From: an uncultured Saprospiraceae bacterium
GTDB taxonomy: Bacteria; Bacteroidota; Bacteroidia; Chitinophagales; Saprospiraceae
DNA: 13,503 bases
Direction of reading: 5' to 3'
NCBI GenBank assembly: GCA_937921525.1
Contig: CAKZUM010000644.1
Location: 1-13,503 of the forward strand
Notes under the pieces: model-generated
Seen by the model: the letters and a program-made list of their open reading frames with translations, nothing else
Database searches by the model: none
Told to the model about the DNA's origin: nothing
Made by a program: the position numbers and the translations under genes
Part shown: piece by piece, positions 7,688 through 13,503 of the stretch
Layout: each line of letters opens with the position of its first letter
Position numbering within the stretch: the stretch's first letter is position 1

Positions 7688-8242
7688 TTAGACTAAGAAC
7701 TTCTCAAAATTAGCTATATCTGCCTCAATTTGATTCAATACACTACGATGTGTATTTTCAAAATTGCTTTGTGTTAATTTAATACTTTCTGTCGCTTTAT
7801 TTACCTGCTCATCAGCAGAGTCAATCGTTGCCTGAGAGGCTTTTATTTGTGCTTCTAACTGCTCTATCTTTTCTTTTTGAGCCGTAACTTGTTTTTTCAG
7901 TTTAGCAACTTCTTTTAGTTTAGACCCCACTTTTTGCTGAATTTGCTTATCTACTGCTTTTTCAAACTGCAATTTTTCTTGTGCAATTATATTTGCATAG
8001 TGCAAGGCTGATTCTAATAATTTTTCTTTAGTCAATCCCACAGTAGAAGCGGTTGCAAAGGCAGACTTGATTGCGGTTCCTATGTCCAAATCCATTTTTG
8101 ATAGGGCCGCTAGTGACTGCTTAAACTCAATGTAATCAAATCCTGGTAGATTGTTCTTCTCTAAAGCTCTTGTCAGAAATTCAATGCTCTTTGCGTCAAG
8201 ACCATGATGTTCTCCAAATATATTTGCCAGATTTTTTTTCAT
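7688..8242 (-). CDS. soluble helical/coiled-coil protein, partner of the PspA-like gene
   Basis: A 184-residue protein with no signal peptide or membrane segment. Residues 1-85 form a compact helical domain (DAKSIEFLTRALEKNNLPGFDYIEFKQS, then AIKSAFATASTVGLTKEKLLESALHYANII, split here only for reading). Residues 86-184 form a long coiled coil (FEKAVDKQIQQKVGSKLKEV, then KLKKQVTAQKEKIEQLEAQI). I do not recognise a named family. It is the upstream gene of a leftward pair with the membrane-anchored PspA-like gene, 95 bases apart with no terminator between, so a joint role in membrane maintenance or in building a coiled-coil scaffold is a reasonable guess. ATG at 8242 is the only sensible start, since the helical domain begins soon after it. 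The gene is real on length, spacing and composition; its function is unknown. Confidence 0.7.
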   Translation of the reverse strand: MKKNLANIFGEHHGLDAKSIEFLTRALEKNNLPGFDYIEFKQSLAALSKMDLDIGTAIKSAFATASTVGLTKEKLLESALHYANIIAQEKLQFEKAVDKQIQQKVGSKLKEVAKLKKQVTAQKEKIEQLEAQIKASQATIDSADEQVNKATESIKLTQSNFENTHRSVLNQIEADIANFEKFLV

Positions 8243-8298
8243 AATTAGTAAATGGTCCTTTAGATTGGATAAATATTATCCCATTTCTTTATTAAAAA

Positions 8299-8319
8299 AG
8301 TACTTAGAAAATAAGTACT
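8299..8319. promoter_or_regulatory. inverted repeat upstream of the coiled-coil operon
   Basis: AGTACTTA (8299-8306) and TAAGTACT (8312-8319) are exact reverse complements around a 5-base spacer, 57 bases before the start of the 184-residue gene. It may be a protein-binding site or a hairpin in the leader RNA. Confidence 0.35.
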
Positions 8320-8342
8320 AACTTTCCTTGTAATTATTCTAA

Positions 8343-8350
8343 CAAAGATA
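8343..8350 (-). promoter_or_regulatory. possible -7 box for the coiled-coil operon
   Basis: On the minus strand TATCTTTG fits TAnnTTTG, 100 bases before the start of the 184-residue gene. There is no good -33 box at the usual distance, so this is weak. Confidence 0.25.
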
Positions 8351-8550
8351 GCAAAAGATAGGTCTTGTATATTCCCTTATTTAGACAAAAAGAGGAATAT
8401 TCTAGAAATAAGTAGATCGAATTACTTTCTAGCGTAGAAATTGGTTAAGAAGTTGTTTAAAAATACAAATTATGTTAATAATTGATATTTTAGCCCCTAT
8501 TATAAACTTTAAACTGTCGCAAATAGGTACAAAAATAGTTATTTGACGCC

Positions 8551-8566
8551 TACTTTGTACAAAGTA
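8551..8566. promoter_or_regulatory. 16-bp perfect palindrome, operator-like
   Basis: TACTTTGTACAAAGTA is its own reverse complement and lies about 81 bases before the protease start. Perfect symmetry of this length without a T-tract suits the binding site of a dimeric regulator. A chance origin is possible in AT-rich DNA. Confidence 0.4.
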
Positions 8567-8647
8567 TTCTTCCTAGAAATATTTTATTAGAAAGAAAAAA
8601 CGTTACTTTATAAGTGTACAATCTATTCAAACTATCTTTTATACAAT

Positions 8648-10135
8648 ATGATACGCAATTTTCTAACCATTTTTCTTTTATTAGTTGGCTTCATTTTGCC
8701 AAATACACTTGATGCACAGAGCTGCGCAACGCCCTATCACCCTAATCTGGAGTTTGATGCGGCTGCATTCGATGAATTTCAGCGAACTAATAAAGCATCT
8801 TCTAGAAGTAATAACAAACGAAAAATAGGTATTACTATCCATGTAGTGCAAGGAACAACGGATGGTGCTAATATTGATATTGCCCAACTATATGATGAAG
8901 TAGATGCTGTCAATCGTTTCTTTACTGGTGCGGGTTTAGAGTTTTTTTTATGTGGCGCACCTCGTATTATTGTAGATAGAAGCCTATACACTTATAGTGA
9001 TGCCGATAGACGATTGAATGTTAGATCAAATCACGAACCCAATACGATTAATATTTACTACTTAGATGAGATAGGAAATCGACTTACCTCTTCTGCTTGT
9101 GGTATTTCTACTTTTCCGTGGGATGGCAAATCCGATTCCAGATTTATAATCATGCAAAAAGATTGTAGTACGAATGGAACCATATTAGCTCATGAGATAG
9201 GCCATTTTTTTGGTTTGTTTCACACCCATGAAACAGCTGCAGGTGTAGAGCTTGTTGATCGTTCTAATTGTGGGCAGGCAGGAGATTTAATTTGTGATAC
9301 CCCTGCCGATCCTAATTTGAGTGTTGTTGGCTTAAATGGCTGTACTTATGGAGGAAATTTTGTAGATGGTAATGGCGATCGGTATACGCCCGATCCTTCT
9401 AATATTATGTCTTATGCTCCATCAAGCTGTTGGGGTCGTTTTAGCCCAGGCCAAAATGATCGAATGAATTTTTATCTAGAAACAACGGACTTAGCAGACT
9501 TAATCACGGATTGTGATTTTTTCCCAGATTTTGGGATTCAGAAAGAAAATACGATCAGTACGGTAGCTTCTGGACAAACGATGGCATTGACCTATGAATT
9601 TAATACGGAAGGAGTTACCACTCCTACAGAGGTTGATATTTCTTTTATGCTCCAAGCTACAGATAGCCCTTTAAATTTCACTATCCATACAGAGACAATT
9701 ACAATACAACCTGGAGAAGATACTTTCGAAATTACCTTCCAAGTGCCGCTCCCTATAGAATACGGATCAGGAGACTATACGCTAACTACTGCCCTTGATC
9801 CAAAGTCTCTGGTACAAGAGCGAGATAAACGAAATAATTTCTTGGCTAGTAATTTGAAAATTGATAACTCTACCTTGGGTGATAATATATTATTTCCAAA
9901 CCCTGTACAAGAGGAGGTAAAAGTTTTTTTAAGAGAAAGAGGTAATACAGGAGATGTCAATTTGACTATCGCTGACTCTATGGGTAGAGTTTACTTAAAG
10001 GAAAAAAAATTTAAAGGGGAAACGGAATTTTCTACAAGAGTTGCCGTAGGAGATTTGCCTGAAGGTCTATATGTATTAACACTGGATTTTATTATCAGCG
10101 GAAATAGTAAATCTTTTTTATTTTATAAAAAGTAA
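8648..10135 (+). CDS. secreted M43 (pappalysin-type) zinc metalloprotease with T9SS sorting domain
   Basis: A 495-residue zinc endopeptidase. Residues 1-23 are a signal peptide ending LDA. The catalytic domain carries the zinc motif HEIGHFFGLFH (H182, E183, H186, H192) and the Met-turn NIMSY (M254), the metzincin arrangement of family M43. Cysteines around the site (SNCGQAGDLICDTP, NGCTYGG, SSCWG) match the disulfide-rich pattern of secreted M43 enzymes. Residues about 290-405 form a CARDB-like beta-sandwich. Residues about 413-495 form a type A T9SS C-terminal domain: ILFPNP at the start, then MGRVYLKEK, LPEGLYVL and a final KSFLFYKK. The protein should cross the inner membrane by Sec and reach the surface or medium by T9SS. 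The target protein is unknown. The gene stands alone, divergent from the coiled-coil operon. Confidence 0.93.
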   Translation: MIRNFLTIFLLLVGFILPNTLDAQSCATPYHPNLEFDAAAFDEFQRTNKASSRSNNKRKIGITIHVVQGTTDGANIDIAQLYDEVDAVNRFFTGAGLEFFLCGAPRIIVDRSLYTYSDADRRLNVRSNHEPNTINIYYLDEIGNRLTSSACGISTFPWDGKSDSRFIIMQKDCSTNGTILAHEIGHFFGLFHTHETAAGVELVDRSNCGQAGDLICDTPADPNLSVVGLNGCTYGGNFVDGNGDRYTPDPSNIMSYAPSSCWGRFSPGQNDRMNFYLETTDLADLITDCDFFPDFGIQKENTISTVASGQTMALTYEFNTEGVTTPTEVDISFMLQATDSPLNFTIHTETITIQPGEDTFEITFQVPLPIEYGSGDYTLTTALDPKSLVQERDKRNNFLASNLKIDNSTLGDNILFPNPVQEEVKVFLRERGNTGDVNLTIADSMGRVYLKEKKFKGETEFSTRVAVGDLPEGLYVLTLDFIISGNSKSFLFYKK

Positions 10136-10143
10136 ACTTAGAG

Positions 10144-10232
10144 AATGATGAATGAGAAATGATGAATCCACTAAACGTTAAAAATTCAGTATTTACGTCC
10201 TGTTGGTTATTCATCATTTTTCATTCATCATT
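10144..10232. repeat. 24-bp hairpin of AATGATGAAT words
   Basis: The arms 10144-10167 and 10209-10232 pair at 23 of 24; the one exception (G10156 with T10220) is a G-U wobble in plus-strand RNA. The left arm is a tandem word, AATGATGAATGAGA (10144-10157) then AATGATGAAT (10158-10167). The loop is 41 bases. It sits nine bases after the protease stop codon, between convergent genes, where it could protect or end transcripts, although neither side has a terminator-type U-tract. Confidence 0.8.
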
Positions 10233-10281
10233 GAAAACTTACGTATCAAAAATGGCGGCAGCCATTCGACAGCCATTCTCC

Positions 10282-10905
10282 CTACCTCCCCAAAAGTCGA
10301 AATTGCAAGCCTGCACTAATAACAATTCCTTTATTCTTAATAGCTCTATCCGATCCATCTAAATCACTTAATCCAAACAAGTATCGAGCATCGCCTATAA
10401 CGGTTAAACTGCCTAACTCTATTCCCAATCCTCCTCCTGCATGTATACCAACATCGAACCGTTGAATATTGTCCTCGCCAAAGTTTAATTTTATAGTAGT
10501 ACCATTTTCTACTTGCTCTCCATTAGTCGCATACCCAAAAGATGGTCCACCTAATACATTAACATTGAACAAGTTAGAATTTAATATTTTCAATTTTAAT
10601 AAAATTGGGACATCAATATAATTGATCGTTGTTTTAACATCTGATACATCCAAACTTAAATCTCCTCCTTTTTGTATTAACAAAAATTCTGGTTGAAAGT
10701 AGATATTTCCATTCCCTACTGGCACTTCTAAAAATGCACCTAGGTTGTACCCTGTAATTTCATCAGAATCCAAATCTAATCCAACATCTTTAATGTTTTG
10801 TTGGGCCAGATTTACGCCTCCTTTTAAACCAAAAGATATTTGTGCTTGTGCATAACTGAAACACAATAGATTGATACAAATTATAACAAATCGAATGTAA
10901 GACAT
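10282..10905 (-). CDS. small outer-membrane beta-barrel protein (PorT/OMP_b-brl_2 type)
   Basis: A 207-residue protein with a signal peptide (residues 1-21, cleavage likely after AQA). The mature protein starts ISFGLKGGVNLAQQ, the standard opening of the Bacteroidota 'porin family' eight-stranded barrels (PF13568-type), and shows alternating strands such as GYNLGAFLEVPV, IYFQPEFLLIQKGG, NYIDVPILLKLKIL and GIHAGGGLGIEL. The last strand ends GIVISAGLQFRLLGR with an aromatic residue near the end, as expected for BamA-mediated insertion. The role is unknown; relatives are abundant and few have been studied. It lies opposite the protease gene with only the 10144-10232 hairpin between. ATG at 10905 gives a complete signal peptide. 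No linked genes suggest a substrate. Confidence 0.85.
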   Translation of the reverse strand: MSYIRFVIICINLLCFSYAQAQISFGLKGGVNLAQQNIKDVGLDLDSDEITGYNLGAFLEVPVGNGNIYFQPEFLLIQKGGDLSLDVSDVKTTINYIDVPILLKLKILNSNLFNVNVLGGPSFGYATNGEQVENGTTIKLNFGEDNIQRFDVGIHAGGGLGIELGSLTVIGDARYLFGLSDLDGSDRAIKNKGIVISAGLQFRLLGR

Positions 10906-11030
10906 ACTGCAATTTTAAGGGATTGTGAATAATGCACCTAAAACGGTCAGAGAGGTCTTACTAGTATAGAAAATCACAATAGTTTTTTTACCACATAGAA
11001 ACAAAGTTTTTAAACTAGTTACTATTTTTT

Positions 11031-11196
11031 CTACCGTACACTTTTTAATTTTTATAAGGAATACTGTTTTTGGAACAGATCGTCGAGGTTTGTAACCTCG
11101 ATGCAGTAGGATTATCGTATAGCATCGAGGTTACAAACCTCGACGATCCTATAGTTTTTTATAGTATTTGCCAAAGAACACTAAAAGTGTACGGTA
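11031..11196. repeat. 166-bp palindrome within a palindrome
   Basis: The outer arms CTACCGTACACTTTT (11031-11045) and AAAAGTGTACGGTAG (11182-11196) are exact reverse complements. The inner arms 11079-11104 and 11122-11147 pair perfectly over 26 bases around a 17-base loop. Each inner arm is also a hairpin by itself (CGAGGTT, TGT, AACCTCG), so the strand can fold either as one long stem or as two short ones. Between inner and outer stems the pairing is patchy. It fills most of the 433-base gap between the beta-barrel gene and the DUF423 gene. The rest of that gap shows only an ACCACATAG word at 10990. Confidence 0.85.
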
Positions 11197-11338
11197 GAGA
11201 AAAAGTATTTAAAATTCAGAGGCTCTCCCGTAATCTTAATACAGAGATCTTTGGCATTATAATATCGACCATGTTGGTGTACGTTAGTCCTTTACCATTC
11301 CAATAAAGATGGAGTATTCCCTTTTTCCATGTTATCTT

Positions 11339-11746
11339 TTATTTTGAAATTTTAACATCCAGCTTATTAGCAGCAATAAAAAGCCAAGCCCATCCAGCGA
11401 TAAAACAGACTCCACCGATTGGAGTTAATGGTCCTAGCCAACGCCAAGTAGTCAAGCCGATTACATCTCGACAAGCTAATAGATATAGCGATCCAGAAAA
11501 CAGAATGATTCCTGCAAGGAATAGCCAGCCTGCCCCCTTAATAGATCGTTTTGGTAAATAGGGCGTTAATAAAGCTACCAGTACGATAGCTATCGCATGA
11601 TACATCTGGTACCGTACACCAATTTCAAAAGTAGCTAATCGGTCTACTGGTAATAATGCTTTAAGACTGTGCGCTCCAAAAGCACCCAAAACCACGCCTA
11701 AAAGTGCCATCAAAGCGCCTACTTGAAGAAAAGTTTTATTAAGCAT
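11339..11746 (-). CDS. DUF423 (YgdD-type) small membrane protein
   Basis: A 135-residue inner-membrane protein of the DUF423 family, to which Escherichia coli YgdD belongs; its biochemical role is not established. Four hydrophobic segments are visible (about residues 5-25, 48-65, 72-91 and 105-127). Family signatures are GAFGAH (21-26), VRYQMYHAIAIV (44-55), ILFSGSLYLL (81-90) and GPLTPIGGVCFIAGW (105-119). The length is normal. The start at 11746 places the first membrane segment right after the initiator, as in relatives. It lies downstream of the 466-residue gene but a strong terminator separates them, so it probably has its own promoter. No clear terminator follows it. Confidence 0.92.
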   Translation of the reverse strand: MLNKTFLQVGALMALLGVVLGAFGAHSLKALLPVDRLATFEIGVRYQMYHAIAIVLVALLTPYLPKRSIKGAGWLFLAGIILFSGSLYLLACRDVIGLTTWRWLGPLTPIGGVCFIAGWAWLFIAANKLDVKISK

Positions 11747-11788
11747 TTATAAAATTTGAATAGAATTATAGAACATTCCCTAAAATAA

Positions 11789-11816
11789 AAAACCACATAG
11801 TTAACTATGTGGTTTT
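11789..11816 (-). terminator. terminator of the 466-residue gene
   Basis: A 28-bp perfect palindrome (core CCACATAGTTAACTATGTGG) followed on the minus strand by TTTTTTATTTTA. It stands about 100 bases after the stop codon of the leftward gene and before the DUF423 start. It shares the word CCACATAG with the hairpin at 3874-3944. Confidence 0.8.
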
Positions 11817-11917
11817 CCTAAAAGTGTTATAGCTTCGTCATAAAAGCATTGCACCATTAGACATTTTATTCCAGTAGCATGATAGAAACATCGTTTTGCT
11901 ATTTTAATCACACAAGC

Positions 11918-13318
11918 TTACTTCTTAGCTGGCACTTTTTTCTTTCTTCTAGATTTGAATAATTCAACCACTTCTTTTTCTTTTAAAAACCCTAATTCCA
12001 CAAAAGTAGTAGAAACAAATTTCTTAATATCTTGGTAATCTTTACCTCTCTTATCAACGTAAACCTTTAGCAACTTCTTGATAAAAACCATGTTTAAATC
12101 ATCCACATCTTGGTTGAATTTTTGGTTACCAAAAATCTTGATGTATACAGGATAATTCTTAGCGATTTCAAATAACTCTGGATAATTAGGCACCGCTAAG
12201 TTGCTAATCAATCGTTTATAGTAACCATAGATCGTTTTCCGTGCACAAGCATTTATCAAAGATTTCCCTTCATGCGTATTATAAAAATTATTTACTGCTT
12301 CTATAGCTCCTTCATGCGTATAGCCTTTGCCATGTACGTGTTCCATCAAGTCATAATACTCTGTCAGCTGATCTTTAATACTTCTATCAACAACGGTTGA
12401 AGCTCTGTTATCAGCAGCAGGATCTATATCCAAGCCACCTGCTTGTAGGTCTAATATGAATTGAAAATATTTCTCCGTAAAATCTGGAATTTCTTGTCTA
12501 ACCTTATTAAATATACCATTTAAGTGAGCTAAGTCATCTTTTTCTAAATCAAAGAAATTGACATATAGCACTAATACTTTAATAATTTCATCCGTTTTTT
12601 GAAAAGCCTCATTACTGATAAATTTTCTTAAATGCGGAACCAAACTAGCATTATTTGTTTTTCCACCTACTCGATGAATCAAGAAGTCTAACACCCAAGT
12701 AAATAATACTTTTAATTCAGATAATGTTTCTGGAAATACAGTAGACGCAAACTCTGTATTCTTAAATTGTCGATGATACCGTATGTACGCTTTTTCCCGA
12801 TCTCCTAATGCTCTTAGATTATCTATCTTCATCCCTTTAAGAAAGTATCGGACCTTCTTATTAACGACCTCATTCATTAGATTAGTAATCCAAATATCAC
12901 TACTTAGAGCGAAGCCCATTTGAACACTCTGGCCAATCCGTTGACGAATAATGTCAAAATTAGAAGAGTTACAAATGGCCATCAACACATCCTTAAAGTG
13001 ATCCTGTGGCAGTATATATTTATAGCTTTCATTAATCTCTCCACGCAACACAGAGTATCCCAATATTTTTGGTAAGTACAATCCCTCAAACTCTGGTTCT
13101 AATAATTTTTCCTCTAAGGTAATTAATTGTAAGGGGGCATTCTCTGCTACATGACTGTATACTGCTGTGATCTTTGGCTCGTATGTTTCTTGTAAACGCT
13201 TATAATCTGCCTCTTCTTCTTCGTCTAACCAAGCAGCCAATTCTTCAGATGCTTGTATTTCTTTTGCTATTGCATCCAATTGGTCTACATACTCTTGATC
13301 TAGTGCTAATGCTTCCAT
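11918..13318 (-). CDS. large helical protein of unknown function
   Basis: A 466-residue protein that I do not recognise. There is no signal peptide or membrane segment. The N terminus is very acidic (EELAAWLDEEEEADYKRL, about residues 25-42) and the C terminus very basic (KSRRKKKVPAKK). The body reads as mostly alpha-helical with regularly spaced leucines and aromatics (LKVLFTWVLDFLIHRV, IIKVLVLYVNFFDLEKDD, YFQFILDLQAG), which would suit a helical-repeat or scaffold protein. No catalytic motif or nucleotide-binding loop is visible. The basic tail could bind nucleic acid or phospholipid, but that is a guess. ATG at 13318 is the chosen start because the frame opens directly with the acidic helix. 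It is followed by its own terminator and seems monocistronic within the window. Confidence 0.65.
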   Translation of the reverse strand: MEALALDQEYVDQLDAIAKEIQASEELAAWLDEEEEADYKRLQETYEPKITAVYSHVAENAPLQLITLEEKLLEPEFEGLYLPKILGYSVLRGEINESYKYILPQDHFKDVLMAICNSSNFDIIRQRIGQSVQMGFALSSDIWITNLMNEVVNKKVRYFLKGMKIDNLRALGDREKAYIRYHRQFKNTEFASTVFPETLSELKVLFTWVLDFLIHRVGGKTNNASLVPHLRKFISNEAFQKTDEIIKVLVLYVNFFDLEKDDLAHLNGIFNKVRQEIPDFTEKYFQFILDLQAGGLDIDPAADNRASTVVDRSIKDQLTEYYDLMEHVHGKGYTHEGAIEAVNNFYNTHEGKSLINACARKTIYGYYKRLISNLAVPNYPELFEIAKNYPVYIKIFGNQKFNQDVDDLNMVFIKKLLKVYVDKRGKDYQDIKKFVSTTFVELGFLKEKEVVELFKSRRKKKVPAKK

Positions 13319-13369
13319 GATATTTTTTTTGTGTTATTATAGTACAATTTCATCACTTCATAATAAAGG

Positions 13370-13405
13370 TAAACCTAGTAGCGCACTCAAGCCCTACTAG
13401 GTTTA
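13370..13405. terminator. hairpin upstream of the 466-residue gene
   Basis: TAAACCTAGTAG (13370-13381) and CTACTAGGTTTA (13394-13405) are exact reverse complements with a 12-base loop. The plus-strand side continues TATATTTT, a weak U-tract. It may terminate a leftward gene that lies beyond the right edge, or act as a control site for the 466-residue gene. The remaining bases to 13503 show nothing definite. Confidence 0.45.
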
Positions 13406-13503
13406 TATATTTTCCAAACTTGATACCGATGAAAAATAATTTCCCTATTTTCAAATGATTCCTTTTTTATAATGGGTTGAAAAACCTATTTAAAAAAGAA
13501 GCA

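Larger units (their letters stand above)
8243..8647. other. divergent intergenic control region
   Basis: This 405-base gap separates the leftward coiled-coil operon from the rightward protease gene and should hold both promoters. It contains an inverted repeat (8299-8319), a possible minus-strand -7 box (8343-8350) and a 16-bp palindrome (8551-8566), each listed on its own line. I see no credible gene inside; the best short frame, 24 codons from about 8472, is unconvincing. Confidence 0.5.

Noticed and set aside
1621..8817. Shared 13-base string TAGAAGTAATAAC at 1621-1633 and about 8803-8815
   Set aside because: Both lie in coding DNA and spell SRSNN; such a match is easily reached by chance in AT-rich codons.
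8681..9960. Minus-strand frames of 61-70 codons (8681-8887, 8779-8991, 9775-9960) inside the protease gene
   Set aside because: They lie within a well-supported gene on the other strand and resemble nothing.
10159..10362. A 67-codon plus-strand frame between the protease and beta-barrel genes
   Set aside because: It is made from the word hairpin at 10144-10232 and the antisense of the 3' end of the beta-barrel gene; no protein-like features.
11070..11306. A 78-codon plus-strand frame starting with TTG across the nested palindrome
   Set aside because: It reads straight through both arms of the 11079-11147 inverted repeat, has no recognisable domain, and starts with a non-ATG codon. The palindrome explains the sequence better.

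Overview
The window looks like chromosomal DNA of an AT-rich member of the Bacteroidota, perhaps a Saprospiria-like lineage (the phylum is well supported, the class is a guess). The reasons are a short primary sigma factor of the Bacteroidota type without region 1.1, a DUF6089/PorG-like protein, a secreted protease with a type IX secretion (T9SS) C-terminal sorting domain, a DUF7033-type deacetylase, and gene starts that mostly lack a clear Shine-Dalgarno sequence. No transposase, phage gene, tRNA, rRNA or CRISPR array was seen.

Layout. 1-313: a long imperfect palindrome. 314-1636 (+): DUF7033/polysaccharide-deacetylase-like protein, converging through a shared terminator on dnaB (1714-3240, -). 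3241-4256: about 1 kb without a gene, whose right half is a nested array of hairpins. 4257-5108 (+): DUF6089/PorG-like protein. 5109-5619: mostly empty but with a candidate 33-residue membrane peptide. 5620-6486 (+): primary sigma factor, converging through a shared terminator on a two-gene leftward unit (8242 to 6591) that encodes a soluble coiled-coil protein and a membrane-anchored PspA-like coiled-coil protein. 8648-10135 (+): M43 metalloprotease exported by T9SS, converging on a small outer-membrane beta-barrel (10282-10905, -). 10906-11338: a nested palindrome. 11339-11746 (-): DUF423 membrane protein. 11918-13318 (-): a large helical protein of unknown function.

How it fits together. 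Replication (DnaB) and transcription (RpoD) housekeeping genes alternate with cell-envelope genes. The DUF6089 protein and the protease point to the same export route, since PorG belongs to the T9SS apparatus and the protease carries its sorting domain, but they are not in one operon.

The most unusual content is not protein-coding. Four intergenic palindromes (around 93-263, 3874-3944, 3987-4098 and 10144-10232) have unrelated sequences but one design: each arm is a short word of 8-14 bases repeated about twice, and the other arm is its reverse complement. A fifth (11031-11196) is a palindrome within a palindrome. In the 3792-4145 cluster two such hairpins are separated and followed by a repeated 40-base spacer. 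The second candidate for something new is the PspA/ESCRT-III-like membrane protein with its coiled-coil partner.
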